Below, in pieces: positions 33,426 to 42,689 of a stretch of 64,000 nucleotides of DNA. Numbering within the stretch: the first letter of the stretch is position 1; each line of letters opens with the position of its first letter. Under the pieces are notes generated by a model, which searched no databases, was not told the DNA's origin, and worked only from the letters and a program-made list of their open reading frames with translations. Source of the DNA: Streptomyces acidiscabies (GTDB taxonomy: Bacteria > Actinomycetota > Actinomycetes > Streptomycetales > Streptomycetaceae); the NCBI RefSeq assembly GCF_020010905.1, contig NZ_JAGJBY010000001.1, positions 744,001-808,000 on the forward strand, written 5' to 3'. The translations under genes and the position numbers were made by a program.

Positions 33426-34261
33426 TACCTCAACAGCTCGCGGGCTTCCTGGAGGGTGGGCCGGTCTCTCGGATCGTGGCTGAGCATGGCGTCGACGAGT
33501 TGGCCGAGCTTGCCGGGGGCTTTCACGGGGCGGCGTCTGCCGTTGGCCACGGCTTCTCTCTGTACGGGGCGTGGGGCGTCGTCGGGGTACTCGACTGCTC
33601 GCCGGCCGGTGGCGGAGATGAGCAGGGAGGCGCCGAGGGCGTAGACGTCGGCTTCTGGAGTTGGCTCGGCCTGGCCGGTGTCGAGGATGCTGCGGGAGAT
33701 CTCGGGGGCTTCGTAGTGGACGAGGCAGCCTCGGTAGGGGAAGTCGTACGGCTTGGGGATGTCGCCGCCGTGGGCGAGGGCGAGGTCGATGAGGTGGACC
33801 TGGTCCGGGCCGGTGATGAAGTGGGCGGGTTGTACGTCGCCGTGGGACCAGCCTTGGGCGTGGAGTTCGGCCAGGGCTTCGATGCAGCCCGGGGTGATGC
33901 TGATGTGGGGGTCGCGGGCCGGGGTGTGTCGGCGGCGGGGTTCCCACAGTGCGTACAGGTCCGGTCCGGGGTGCCAGGGCTGGATGTTCCACGTCCCGTG
34001 CTCCCACTCGCCGTATGCGACGTCGTCGCGGCCGAGGCTGTGCAGCACGGCGCCCTCGCGGGCGGGGGCGAGGGCGGTCCAGGGCTGGGCGGGCCAGTCG
34101 GGGGTGGCCTCGATGGGATGGCCGAGCTTCACGGCGTAGTGACCCCGGGGGCTTTCCACTTCCCAGACCGTGGAGCCCCGGCGGTTTGCGACCAGGCGCC
34201 GGCTCGTGGGGGTGAGCGCGTCGAGCACGACGGTCGGCATATCGGTGGGTGGGCCGGACAA
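33425..34261 (-). CDS. Divergent protein-kinase-like protein
   Basis: Encodes 278 residues. Kinase-fold landmarks: YAVKLG (Lys of the VAIK type), Glu-containing helix APAREGAVLHSL, catalytic loop HGDVQPAHF, IDLALA in place of DFG, YEAPEI in place of APE, and EADVYALGASLLISATGRR then DPRDRPTLQEA at the end. The catalytic Asp is present (HGD), but the metal-binding Asn is His and DFG reads DLA, so activity is uncertain. It has no membrane segment or PASTA domain. The gene is the last of three on the minus strand with the GRDP-like and small regulator-associated genes. Target unknown. Confidence 0.75.
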   Translation of the reverse strand: MSGPPTDMPTVVLDALTPTSRRLVANRRGSTVWEVESPRGHYAVKLGHPIEATPDWPAQPWTALAPAREGAVLHSLGRDDVAYGEWEHGTWNIQPWHPGPDLYALWEPRRRHTPARDPHISITPGCIEALAELHAQGWSHGDVQPAHFITGPDQVHLIDLALAHGGDIPKPYDFPYRGCLVHYEAPEISRSILDTGQAEPTPEADVYALGASLLISATGRRAVEYPDDAPRPVQREAVANGRRRPVKAPGKLGQLVDAMLSHDPRDRPTLQEARELLR

Positions 34262-34340
34262 CGTGTCTTCTCCTTCGGGGCTTCCGGGCGAGCGCGGTCG
34301 GTTGTGAGGCGGGGGCAGCCGCGCTCGCCGGTGTTCTGTT

Positions 34341-34784
34341 CTACGCCTGACCGTACGGCCGGCCGCAGTCCGAGTCGCAGTTCGCGAGGTTCGTGCCGTC
34401 GATGGTCCATAGCTCGTCGAAGACCATGAACCCGGCCGCCTTCATGGCGAGTACCGAGGCGGCGATGTGCTCAGGGTCGCGGGTCCCGCCACCCGGCTTC
34501 GGATTGTGGTGCAGGAAGCGGCCCGCGTACCGCTCGCAGAGGTCCGCGTACTCCTTGGTGTGCAGGATGAGCGCGTGCAGACCGAGGTCCACGTCGTCGG
34601 ACGGGACCATGGAAACGGTGGCGGTGGCTGCTGTGACCACGAAGGCCACCGCCTGGTCCGCGATCCGTTCGGCCTGCTCGGGGGACTGGCCGTTGTGGAC
34701 GACCACGAAGTGGGCGAGGCTCTCGAACAGTTCCTCACCGGCCACTGCTCGGCCGGTCTTCTGGTCGTTCGTCGTTGCTGTCAT
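34341..34784 (-). CDS. GRDP-like domain protein, paralogue of 62794-63228
   Basis: Encodes 147 residues from the ATG at 34784 (GAGGAGC upstream). The central block DLGLHALILHTKEYADLCER with FLHHNPKP matches the paralogue's DPGWHTLVLHTTWYADWCQR and FLHHEPNS, and resembles the glycine-rich-domain-protein-like (PF07173-type) helices with conserved H and C/H positions. The C-terminus has two cysteines (NCDSDCGRPYGQA). The function is unknown. Its position beside a kinase-like gene and an XRE-TPR regulator suggests a conserved accessory set. Confidence 0.65.
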   Translation of the reverse strand: MTATTNDQKTGRAVAGEELFESLAHFVVVHNGQSPEQAERIADQAVAFVVTAATATVSMVPSDDVDLGLHALILHTKEYADLCERYAGRFLHHNPKPGGGTRDPEHIAASVLAMKAAGFMVFDELWTIDGTNLANCDSDCGRPYGQA

Positions 34785-34822
34785 GCGAAAGCTCCTCGTG
34801 TGTGGGGTACGCATGGCGCGCG

Positions 34823-35053
34823 TCACAAGCCGTTCCGGCTGTTGCCGTTCTTGATGGCCAGGCGCGTGGTCAGTTCCTCCCGCGCGCTCAGCGCCACCAC
34901 GTTCTCCGGCATCGCGTCCCACTCCGTGCCGCCGCTGAGCGGCCGTATCTGCACCCGGCCACCGACCTCGTCCATGACGACGCCGATCCGCCCGCTGGCA
35001 CTGTCCTTCGCCAGGTCGCCGATACCCGGTCCGGTCTGCTGCTTGCTCGCCAT
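34823..35053 (-). CDS. Small regulator-associated protein
   Basis: Encodes 76 residues, homologous to the N-terminal part of the product at 23428-23868 (G-DLA-D and RP-x-GGxxW motifs). It is probably a small beta barrel. It sits divergently to the XRE-TPR gene at 35177 and upstream of the GRDP-like and kinase-like genes, and probably starts that operon. The function is unknown. Confidence 0.65.
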   Translation of the reverse strand: MASKQQTGPGIGDLAKDSASGRIGVVMDEVGGRVQIRPLSGGTEWDAMPENVVALSAREELTTRLAIKNGNSRNGL

Positions 35054-35176
35054 GGACAGGAGAATCGCGATCGGGGAGTCACCTCTGAAAGGTCAGGCTG
35101 ATTACCCAACTTGGGTAATGGTGCTGCGAGTAGAGTCGGCATGACGCTGAGTAGTCCTCGTATCCGGAGCCTGCCG

Positions 35177-36511
35177 ATGTCCAATGCCGACCGGCCGCAG
35201 GAACTGCCCTCCAGACTGCTCACCGATCCTGAGATGATCGAGGCGTGCCGGGTACGGGACTTCGCCCGGGTGTTCCGGCTGCTGAAGGTCCGCGCGGGTA
35301 TCTACCCGTCGATGATCGCCAGGCGCTGCGAGCTGACTCCGAGCCGAGTGGGCGAAGTGGTCGCGGGACGCCGTCAGTTGCTGCACATGGACGTCATCGA
35401 ACGGATCGCGGACGGCTTGCGCATCCCCGGACACATGCTCGGCCTCGCGCGGCGCGAGTGGGAGACGCCGCAGGCTCTTGCGGTCGCCGAGCGGGAGGCA
35501 CCCCAGGTACCGGAGCAGCAGGTTCCCGTATCTCTGCCGGGTCCCGAAGTGGACAGCATCCTGGCTCTGGCTACCCGAACCAGCCTCAGCGCGGCGACAC
35601 TTGAAGCCTTCCGCTCATCGATCGAGGACTACTGGCGACGGGACGACCAGCACGGCGGCGAGGCACTACGGCCGGCCGTCGTCGGTCAACTCCGCCACGT
35701 CGTAGGACTCTTGAAGGAGAACCGGCCGCCGTCCATCCAGAACGGCCTGTACGGCATCGCGGCCGAGCTGGCCCGCCTCACCGGTTGGACCTACTTCGAC
35801 GCCCGCCAGTACAACCAGGCCCGCGCGTACTTCACGGAGGCCCTCCAGCTGGCCAAGGAGATCGACGATCGTCAGTTCATGGCGAATGTCCTTGCCTGCA
35901 TGAGCTTGCAGGCGACCTACCAGGACAAGCCCGCGGACTCCCTCGCACTCGTGACCGCCGCCCAGGACCAGGCCCGTTCGTCTCTCAGCACCACCCCGCG
36001 CGTCCTGTCGATGCTGTCCATGCGTGAAGCCTTCGCGCACGCCACCCTCGGCAACCGGGATGCCACCCACCGGGCGATCGGGGAAGCACACCGCAGCTTC
36101 GAGCAGATCGAGGCGGGTGATCCGGACCCGTCATGGGTGACGTACTTCGACGAACCGAAGCTCATCGTGGACACCGGCATTGCCCACGGCCGACTGGGCG
36201 AAGCGGCGATCGCCGAACCTCTGATCGCGGATGCCTTGCGGCAGGAGGCCTGTGCGAACCAACGGGGCCGTGCGTTTCATGCGTTGTGGCTGGCCCGTAC
36301 GCAACTCGACCAGGGCAAGCTGGAACAGGCGTGCCACACCGCCACACAGGCCCTGGACATGGCGTCGGCAGTTTCCTCCGAGCGTGTGACAGGTCATCTC
36401 CGGGAGTTCTACGACCAGTTGGCGCCGCACCGGCAGGAACCGGTTGCACTGGCTTTCGAGGCTCAGCTCCGGGCCGTCTTGCCGTCGGTCAACGGGTCGC
36501 TTCGTCCATGA
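35177..36511 (+). CDS. XRE-like regulator with TPR-like domain
   Basis: Encodes about 444 residues if the ATG at 35177 is used (35141 and 35111 are alternatives; none has a strong ribosome site). The HTH at ~20-80 (FARVFRLLKVRAGIYPSMIARRCELTPSRVGEVVAGRR) is followed by a spacer and a TPR-like helical domain (~140-430; LTGWTYFDARQYNQARAYF is typical). It resembles regulators found with NUDIX or kinase genes in streptomycete mobile regions. It overlaps the convergent NUDIX gene by 23 bases. Confidence 0.8.
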   Translation: MSNADRPQELPSRLLTDPEMIEACRVRDFARVFRLLKVRAGIYPSMIARRCELTPSRVGEVVAGRRQLLHMDVIERIADGLRIPGHMLGLARREWETPQALAVAEREAPQVPEQQVPVSLPGPEVDSILALATRTSLSAATLEAFRSSIEDYWRRDDQHGGEALRPAVVGQLRHVVGLLKENRPPSIQNGLYGIAAELARLTGWTYFDARQYNQARAYFTEALQLAKEIDDRQFMANVLACMSLQATYQDKPADSLALVTAAQDQARSSLSTTPRVLSMLSMREAFAHATLGNRDATHRAIGEAHRSFEQIEAGDPDPSWVTYFDEPKLIVDTGIAHGRLGEAAIAEPLIADALRQEACANQRGRAFHALWLARTQLDQGKLEQACHTATQALDMASAVSSERVTGHLREFYDQLAPHRQEPVALAFEAQLRAVLPSVNGSLRP

Positions 36512-37022
36512 GCAGGTAGAGGAGCCCGACGAGGGACCCGCTGCTGACGACTTCACGCCGGTCGATCATGCCCCGTACCTCTGAGAGGGGAATCCACTCG
36601 ATGCGGTCGGACTCGTTCTTCTCGGTGGGCGGTCCGGCATAGGTGGCGCCGTCGGCGCGGAAGACGTGGTGCTGGGAGTCGGTGATGCCGTTGGCGGGCT
36701 CGGCGTAGATGAGGGGCTTGATGGGGCCGGGGCGCCAGCCGGTCTCTTCGAGGACTTCCCGGGCCGCCGCTTGCTCAGGGGTCTCGCCTTCCTCGACCAG
36801 GCCCATGGGCAGCTCCCAGGCCCAGGAGTCCGTGATGAAGCGGTGGCGCCACATCATCAGGACCTCTTGGCGATCGTTGACCACGGCGGCCACGGCGAGG
36901 TGGCGGAGCCGGACGACGTGGTACTCCCATCTGCGCCCATCAGGCTGCTGGACGTCGACCAGACACAGATTCACCCACTTGTTCGTGTAGATCTGCCGTT
37001 CCCCGTGGGTCTTCCACTCCAT
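36489..37022 (-). CDS. NUDIX hydrolase
   Basis: Encodes 177 residues from the ATG at 37022. The Nudix box is canonical: a Gly-Leu-Val-Glu-Glu-Gly-Glu start, seven residues, then REVLEETGW (G-x5-E-x7-REUxEExGU). The preceding strands (RRWEYHVVRLRHLAVAAVV) and the WELPMG lead-in are those of ADP-ribose-pyrophosphatase-like members. It hydrolyses a nucleoside diphosphate linked to another group; the exact substrate is unknown. Confidence 0.9.
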   Translation of the reverse strand: MEWKTHGERQIYTNKWVNLCLVDVQQPDGRRWEYHVVRLRHLAVAAVVNDRQEVLMMWRHRFITDSWAWELPMGLVEEGETPEQAAAREVLEETGWRPGPIKPLIYAEPANGITDSQHHVFRADGATYAGPPTEKNESDRIEWIPLSEVRGMIDRREVVSSGSLVGLLYLLMDEATR

Positions 37023-37430
37023 GCCTGAGGCCCCTCTCGATCGGACTCCAGGATCTCAGACCCGCACCGCGAGAGGACTCGCTTTTGCGTCAATGTGACG
37101 AAATCTGTTGGCGGGTCAGTTGACCCGGCAGTGTCCGGTCGAGCAGTTGGAGTCCGTTTGGCGTGCGGCCCTGAACTCAGGCTCCCGCCGAGTCCGTACT
37201 CGTAGGAGGTCTACCGAGAAGCCCCTCTCCTGCTTGCACGGTACCGAGTGCGGCAAGCGCAGCAACCGGCCAGGGTCGCTGCTGTCCGCCTATCCCTCCC
37301 CGGCATCATGTATGACTATCAATGCTGGCTCTCTTTATGGCTACAGATCGGAGGGTTGCAGGTTTAAATTCTTCCGTGTGTAAATTGGTCAAAACGCCGG
37401 AAAGATCTGAAGTCTTCGGTGCTTTTGTGG
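37023..37430. other. Intergenic region containing decayed att site
   Basis: About 400 bases without a believable gene. They contain the degenerate att copy at 37341-37384 and a locally AT-rich stretch (37300-37345), unlike the flanking chromosome. Confidence 0.5.
37341..37384 (+). repeat. Decayed third attachment-site copy
   Basis: Aligned without gaps to the tRNA-Arg repeat, 34 of 44 bases match. The block GGTTGCAGGTT is intact, and most of the ten differences are transitions. It is interpreted as the far end of an older element integrated at the same tRNA. Confidence 0.55.
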
Positions 37431-37865
37431 TCAGGCGGCCAAGGGAAGACTGGCAGCGATCGCGTTGCGGTCCTTGCGGCTGATCAGGGGAAAGGTGATC
37501 TTCAAGCCCTGTTCGTCGGCCGGGGAGGAGATGGTGAAGGAGGAGTTGAGTACGCGCTCCTTGATCTGGGAGCGGACGAGGCCGGCGCGGGGGATCGTCA
37601 GCAGGTGTTCCTCGGGTTTGGCGAAGGTCGGGTTCGCGCGGAAGACGAAGATCCGGCGGTCGGTCATCGCCAAGTACATGGGGGTCGGTGTGGGGATCAT
37701 GGCCAGTCCACCGGCACTCATGATCGCCGAGGCTGCTGCGAAGGTCGCCGTCCGGCGTACGGAGACGGAGCTGAGGTTCACGATCGTCGCCACCTCGACC
37801 CGTTCACCGGGTTCGAGCATGGGGGTGACAGCGGCCAACAGCAGTCGGCGGCGTCTTCCGTTCAT
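37431..37865 (-). CDS. Hypothetical protein with one hydrophobic segment (PH-like)
   Basis: Encodes 144 residues from the ATG at 37865 (start MNGRRRRLLLAAVTPMLEPG). A GERVEVATIV strand, a weak hydrophobic helix (~40-62), AMTDRRIFVFR, and a final LISRKDRNAIAASLP helix give the look of a bacterial PH-like lipid- or protein-binding domain with a membrane segment. Function not assigned. Confidence 0.6.
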   Translation of the reverse strand: MNGRRRRLLLAAVTPMLEPGERVEVATIVNLSSVSVRRTATFAAASAIMSAGGLAMIPTPTPMYLAMTDRRIFVFRANPTFAKPEEHLLTIPRAGLVRSQIKERVLNSSFTISSPADEQGLKITFPLISRKDRNAIAASLPLAA

Positions 37866-37893
37866 GGGTACTACTCCTGGAGCTTGTGAGGTG

Positions 37894-37980
37894 ATGGGGA
37901 AACACACACTGACGATTCAGGGTGAGTCCGAGGGCTTCAGCGTCGGTGTGGACTACTCGCTGACGGTCGGTGCCGTGTAG
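37894..37980 (+). CDS. Possible 28-residue micro-ORF
   Basis: A 28-codon frame (MGKHTLTIQGESEG start) has beta-strand-like alternation and high GC at third positions, with a GAGGTG sequence just before its ATG. It lies between two minus-strand genes. There is no family evidence; it may be chance. Confidence 0.2.
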   Translation: MGKHTLTIQGESEGFSVGVDYSLTVGAV

Positions 37981-37987
37981 GAACAGG

Positions 37988-40516
37988 TCAGCGGACGTCG
38001 ACGTAGTCCTGTGCGGCGGTCGTGGGGGCCGCGTTCGGGGAGCCCGGGAAGACGTAGCGCCAGAAGCCGTCCGCAGATGCTCGTACGGTGGTTTTCAGGG
38101 TTCCCGCGCGGTCCGTGGTGACGGTTTTTACCGTCGTGTAGGCGGATGTTCCGTTCTTGCGGAACTGGAGGGTTGCCTTCACCCCGGCGTAGCCGGGGTA
38201 GCCGCCGGTTGTTTCCCAGTTGGCGGCGGAGAGTCTGCCGGTGATCGTGAGGGTTCTGCCCTTGGCGATCGGCTCCGGGGTGGCGTCTGTTGTCGTCAGG
38301 GTCGTGTCGTGCTGTATGGCCGCTGACGCGGCGGCGTGGAGGTCGGTGTAGCTCTTGCGGTCCGTCGATTCGGCCCAGGCGGCCACCCTCCACGTGCCCG
38401 CGAAGGAGTTGCGGCCGAGCGTCACGCGCGGGTGGATGTAGGCGAAGCTGGCCTCGCAGGTGGCGGTGGTCGCGTTGACCTTGGTGCAGGTGGCTGGCCA
38501 GGTGCTGTGGAGGACGGCGTCGGGGGTGTCGTACGCCCCCTTGTAGAGGTACATGCCGCCGCCGGCGATGCCGGACGGATCCGTGGCGGTGAACGTCGCC
38601 TCGAAATCCTGCAACGGCTCGTAGGTCAGCTTCACCGGCCTGCCGCCGTTCACCACGACGTTCGAGATACGGGTCGCACCCGCCTTCTCGTCACCCCGTG
38701 GGGCCGGGCCCGCGAACGCTCGGGTGATCGTGCGGCGGAGGGTGCCGCCCTGGTCGTCGTCGGCGGTGACGCGCAGCGAGACGTAGGAGACGGTGGCGGG
38801 GACGGTGAGGGTCGTCGAGCCGTCCGCCGCGAGGGGGAGGTCCGTCCAGGTCGTGCCGTCGTCCGTGGACCAGGCGAGCCCGGTCACCCTGGTGCTGGTC
38901 GTCACCGCGCGGGTGGTCGCGCTCGCCTCGATCCGGACGGGGCCGGTGGCCGCACGGCCGTACCCGTTCAGGCCCGGAACGGTCAACCGGGCGTCGATCA
39001 GCGGGAGTTCCCGGCCCGACGTGCTGTCCGAGCTGAAGGTCCACTCGTTGTGTACGTCCGTGGAGAGGCGGGAGTTGGGGACGCGGCGGTGGACGGTCTG
39101 GTCGAGGGCGTACGCAGTCTTCGTCGCCGGCAGGCTCGCGGACGTCAGCGTGGCGTAGGCGTCGAGGCCCTGGGCCTGGGCGTAGGTGACGCCGTCGGAG
39201 GAGGTGAGCCGGTAGGCGTACGTCGCCTGGCTGTCGAGCCCCTCGTGCCCGGCCGTGTCGCCGAAGGACTGCCGCTCGGTCAGGCGGATCTTCCCGGCGT
39301 ACCGCTCCGAACCGCCCCACCGCGAGCGGAGCGGCTGGAGCGGGGCCGCGCCCAGCGTCTCGCCTGCGGTGGTTCCCGCGGGCAGGGTGCGGTCGGGGAG
39401 GGACAGCGTGCTCGGGTCGGTGGACAGGAAGCGGCTGTAGGCGATGCCCGGGGTGACGTACTCGGTGACCGAACCGGCGACCGGCACGTACGAGCCGATG
39501 TAGACGCCCGTCCACTCGTTGAAGGACGGGGAACTCTGCAGGAAAGCCGGCGCCCGCGTGCCCGGCGCGCCCACCTTCGTGACGGTCCTCGCCAAGGCCG
39601 ACGTACGGACCGTCACGATCGGCGACGCGGGCACGGTCGTCGTGAAGCTGTGCGTGAGGTCGTAGCGGTACGGGCTCGGGGTGCTCGCCGAGGTGCCCTT
39701 CCTGCCGAGGACGTCGTGCACGCGCAGGGAGACGCCCGGTACCGAGAACGGGGTGACGTACACCTTGCCGTCACCCCCGCCCGCGAAGCCCGCCAGGTCG
39801 CCGCCCGGGACGCCGATCCATACGGCGGACGACTGCCGGACGGCCGTTGGGTCGTCGGTACGGAGCGCGGTCTCCTTCGCCGCGGGCTGGTCGAAAGCGA
39901 CCGTCCTGGCGGCCGTGCCGACCGTGAACGTGCTGGTCAGCAGGTAGCTCGGCTGCTGCCAGTCGCTGCGCAGCGCGACCGCGAAGTAGTCACCCGGGGG
40001 GAGTTTCACGGTCGCCGAGGCGCCGGGGGCGTCGCTGTCGACCAGGTACGGCGTCCACGTCTTGCGGTCCCAGACGTAGAACAGCTTCGACTGGACGCTG
40101 GGGACGTTCGTGATCGTCAGCTTGACCGGGTACGTCGATGCGGCGGCGGTGCGTGTGGTCCTGGGGCGTGCTGTCGTCGGGAGTTCCGTGGTCGTGCGGT
40201 CTCCCGCCGCGCGGACGGACACCGTGCCATTCGTCGAGGCGATGGAGTAGCGGGCGGCGGGGGATTCCGGGGGTGCCGTCAGCCGTACGTCGTGGCCGTC
40301 CACGAGTTCCACGTGCCCGCCGTCGCCCGACTCGACGCTCCGGCCGGTACGGAGAGACTCGGTCCCGGTCCGCTGTGCCGAGACCGTGCCCACGGTGGTC
40401 GGTTTCCCCTCGGACGCCGTTGCCGTGGGCGCGAGCAGCGTCGAGGCGGCCAGCGCTGCTCCGGTCAGCCCTACTGCGGTACGTCTTCGGACTCGTCCTG
40501 CGTGGAAAACGGACAT
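37988..40516 (-). CDS. Large secreted multi-domain beta-rich protein
   Basis: Encodes 842 residues from the ATG at 40516. It has a twin-Arg-containing basic start ([13 protein letters not shown]) and a hydrophobic stretch ending in ATA-SEG, so a Sec or Tat signal peptide. The rest is Thr/Ser-rich with successive beta-sandwich-like segments and two Cys near ~690-700. The last ~80 residues ([18 protein letters not shown] ... [13 protein letters not shown]) resemble Ig-like bacterial surface modules. No catalytic motif is seen. It is probably an extracellular structural or binding protein. It is not clearly linked to its neighbours. Confidence 0.75.
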   Translation of the reverse strand: MSVFHAGRVRRRTAVGLTGAALAASTLLAPTATASEGKPTTVGTVSAQRTGTESLRTGRSVESGDGGHVELVDGHDVRLTAPPESPAARYSIASTNGTVSVRAAGDRTTTELPTTARPRTTRTAAASTYPVKLTITNVPSVQSKLFYVWDRKTWTPYLVDSDAPGASATVKLPPGDYFAVALRSDWQQPSYLLTSTFTVGTAARTVAFDQPAAKETALRTDDPTAVRQSSAVWIGVPGGDLAGFAGGGDGKVYVTPFSVPGVSLRVHDVLGRKGTSASTPSPYRYDLTHSFTTTVPASPIVTVRTSALARTVTKVGAPGTRAPAFLQSSPSFNEWTGVYIGSYVPVAGSVTEYVTPGIAYSRFLSTDPSTLSLPDRTLPAGTTAGETLGAAPLQPLRSRWGGSERYAGKIRLTERQSFGDTAGHEGLDSQATYAYRLTSSDGVTYAQAQGLDAYATLTSASLPATKTAYALDQTVHRRVPNSRLSTDVHNEWTFSSDSTSGRELPLIDARLTVPGLNGYGRAATGPVRIEASATTRAVTTSTRVTGLAWSTDDGTTWTDLPLAADGSTTLTVPATVSYVSLRVTADDDQGGTLRRTITRAFAGPAPRGDEKAGATRISNVVVNGGRPVKLTYEPLQDFEATFTATDPSGIAGGGMYLYKGAYDTPDAVLHSTWPATCTKVNATTATCEASFAYIHPRVTLGRNSFAGTWRVAAWAESTDRKSYTDLHAAASAAIQHDTTLTTTDATPEPIAKGRTLTITGRLSAANWETTGGYPGYAGVKATLQFRKNGTSAYTTVKTVTTDRAGTLKTTVRASADGFWRYVFPGSPNAAPTTAAQDYVDVR

Positions 40517-40616
40517 CGACTGTCCCCCCTGACTGCTCCCCCTGCGTTCGCCGCAGGCGACGATGGGTTCACTGTAGAGGGGCGGGATGTGGCGAGGCGC
40601 GGTGATCGGTGAGTGG

Positions 40617-41066
40617 TTACGCGTGGCCGCTGTACACGCCGCCGCAGTGTGAGGAGGTGCCCCTGACCGCGCAGAGTCGGATGGAGACCGGGGTGCCCTC
40701 TCTCAGATCTCTGCGGGTCCAAGGGCTTCTGTAGGGAGCCGCCTGCCCGCGCGTGGTGGCCTTGAGGCCCGCCACCGGGGCGGTCATCGTGGCCTCCATG
40801 CCCCACGAGTCCTCAAGGTGGTCGGACACGCGGAACGCGTCGCCGGGTTCGCCGCCCGGCAGCGGATTCGCGTCCCAGTCCATGGTTCCCGCGACTTCGC
40901 CGCTCGGGTTGTAGGCGACGATGTGGAAGCTTCCGTCGGTCTCGGAACCGGCCTTCTTGAAGGTCCAGTCGGCTGCTGCCGCGTTGGTCGCCCCGAGGGT
41001 GAGGAAACTGCCCGCAAAGAGCGCGCTGGCTGCCAGCAGCGTGAGCACTCGGTTCTTCGTCCGCAT
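40617..41066 (-). CDS. Secreted small protein
   Basis: Encodes 149 residues from the ATG at 41066 behind GGAGGAGAC. Signal peptide: [20 protein letters not shown] with cleavage near NAAAA-DW. The mature part is about 110 residues with two Cys near the C-terminus (LCAVRG, HCGG) that could form a disulfide. It resembles small secreted streptomycete proteins of unknown role and lies 100 bases before the larger secreted gene on the same strand. Confidence 0.75.
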   Translation of the reverse strand: MRTKNRVLTLLAASALFAGSFLTLGATNAAAADWTFKKAGSETDGSFHIVAYNPSGEVAGTMDWDANPLPGGEPGDAFRVSDHLEDSWGMEATMTAPVAGLKATTRGQAAPYRSPWTRRDLREGTPVSIRLCAVRGTSSHCGGVYSGHA

Positions 41067-41195
41067 GGAAAGTCTCCTCCGGGGTGGTGCATGGGCAGAT
41101 CCCACTGACGGCGATCGTTGCCCTGACCGAGAGGCCGATCAATGCCTTTCTGTGGAATGGGGACGCAGGGCCAACAACTCCGTGGACTCGTTGCG

Positions 41196-41675
41196 TCAGG
41201 CGTATGTCCACCGCCACGCGTTCGAGCTGTACGCGCACGTGATCCGTCTGCCGCTCGCGTTCGTCGTCGTCGAGCCGTGGTCCGACTTGCGGCAGAACTG
41301 GCCCGCCGAGTAGCAGTTGCCGGAGTTGGAGACGATCGAGCAGGTGCCGGGGTCGTCCTGGGAGGTGAGGTCGGCGGGCTTGGCGTCGGCGGTCGTCGTT
41401 TCCGTGACCGTGACCGTGGGGGCCGGTTCGGGAGTGGCCGTCTCGGTGACCGTGGGGCCCGGCGCCGGGGTCGTCGTCACCGTCGCGGTGACCGTCACCG
41501 AGGGTTTCGTCTTCGTCTCGACCGGCTGTTTGTTGTCGTTCGCCGGGGCGGCTATCAGCGCACCGACGAGGAACAGTCCCGCGCCGCCCAGCCAGACGCG
41601 CTTACGTCTGCGGAGCGGGCGGATGTCCGGCGGGCGGGGTGCGGGTGGCATGGGTGTGGCGTACGGGCTGGTCAT
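41196..41675 (-). CDS. Membrane-anchored Thr/Pro-rich exported protein
   Basis: Encodes 159 residues. A Pro-rich cytoplasmic start (~1-25) is followed by one hydrophobic helix (VWLGGAGLFLVGALIAA), then a long T/V/P-rich spacer (VTVTATVTTTPAPGPTVTET-type), and a C-terminal ~55-residue domain with four Cys (C111, C120, C127 and C146 approx.) likely to form two disulfides. The design is a surface-displayed small domain on a stalk. Function unknown. Confidence 0.7.
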   Translation of the reverse strand: MTSPYATPMPPAPRPPDIRPLRRRKRVWLGGAGLFLVGALIAAPANDNKQPVETKTKPSVTVTATVTTTPAPGPTVTETATPEPAPTVTVTETTTADAKPADLTSQDDPGTCSIVSNSGNCYSAGQFCRKSDHGSTTTNASGRRITCAYSSNAWRWTYA

Positions 41676-41805
41676 CTTGTCCCCCCTGGGCGGTTCAGGT
41701 GGGGTGACCGTAGTGCCCGAGATCAGGGCGTGTGGAGGATTCGTGAGAGGAGTGATGCATTTGTGACTGAGGGGCGTTGTCAGTGGCGGGATCTACGCTC
41801 GGTGC

Positions 41806-42684
41806 ATGGGGCAGACGTGGAAGTGCGCGGGGTTGAGGTGGAGCGCGGGTAGTGGGCCCGTGTTGCGGTGGGAAGGGGGTGCCGGGAGTGCGTTGGGGTG
41901 GGGGAAGGCTGTTGGGTTCGGGGTGGTTGAGGGGACTCGGGGGTGTCTTGGGGCTCGGGGGAATGCGTGTGCGGGGCGGCGGGGGGTGGGGGCGCGGAGT
42001 ACCGGGGGGCGGTGCGAGGAGTGTGGGCGGCTGGATCGGGTGGGGTCCGTGGCTGCGGATGGGAAGGCCGATGATCCGCGGAGATATCGGGTGTATCTCG
42101 CCTGGTTCGGGGGCGGGTTGCTCAAGGTGGGGATCACGGCTGTCGAGCGGGGGTCGGATCGGCTGCTGGAGCAGGGGGCCGTGTGTTTTACGTGGTTGGG
42201 GGAGGGGCCGTTGATGGCTGCGCGGCGGGCCGAGGAGGTGTTGCGGGTCGCGTTGAAAGTGGGGGACCGGGTGTCGTACGGGCAGAAGCGGGCGGTACGA
42301 GGTGACGCGGCGCGTTCTGTCGACGCGGGGTTCGATGAACTGGGCGTACTGCACGGGCGCGCGCTCCAACTCCCCGGCTGGCCCGAGACCCTCGTACCCC
42401 AGCCCTTCCAACCCGTCGACCACACAGAGCCGTTCGGCCTCCGCACCGCGCCTCCCGCGACGGGGGAGGTCACCGAGTTGGTCGCCGGGGGCGCCATCGC
42501 CGGGGAGTTGGTGGCGGCGGCGGGGCCTGACCTGCACATCGATACGTCCGCACAGGGGATCGTCGTACTGGATACGAGGCTGATGACCGGCTGGGACCTG
42601 ACGTCGGCCGGCGTGGGGGCGGGGGAGTTCCCGGTACGCCCGTTCCCGAAGGAGCCGGTGGAGGAGCAGGCGGGGTTGTTCTGA
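41806..42684 (+). CDS. DUF2797 family protein
   Basis: Encodes 292 residues. A Cys cluster near residues 7, 47, 55 and 70-73 (CEECGR) suggests zinc binding, followed by RYRVYLAWFGGGLLKVGITA and SDRLLEQGAVCFTWLGEGP, which match the DUF2797 core. The family is of unknown function, with a GIY-YIG-like feel to its KVGIT segment. It precedes a long low-complexity stretch and appears monocistronic. Confidence 0.75.
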   Translation: MGQTWKCAGLRWSAGSGPVLRWEGGAGSALGWGKAVGFGVVEGTRGCLGARGNACAGRRGVGARSTGGRCEECGRLDRVGSVAADGKADDPRRYRVYLAWFGGGLLKVGITAVERGSDRLLEQGAVCFTWLGEGPLMAARRAEEVLRVALKVGDRVSYGQKRAVRGDAARSVDAGFDELGVLHGRALQLPGWPETLVPQPFQPVDHTEPFGLRTAPPATGEVTELVAGGAIAGELVAAAGPDLHIDTSAQGIVVLDTRLMTGWDLTSAGVGAGEFPVRPFPKEPVEEQAGLF

Positions 42685-42689
42685 GGTGG

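Larger units (their letters stand above)
33342..37384. mobile_element. Possible second tandem element ending in a decayed att site
   Basis: This 4-kb segment lies between the exact att copy at 33342 and a decayed copy at 37341. It contains kinase-like, GRDP-like, small regulator-associated, XRE-TPR and NUDIX genes and no integrase. Shared gene types with the first island (small protein plus XRE-TPR) support accretion of related elements at the same tRNA. Confidence 0.5.

Noticed and set aside
21140..37384. Integrase or transfer genes in the island
   Set aside because: I looked for a tyrosine or serine recombinase, excisionase and replication genes in all frames between the att copies and found none I could support.
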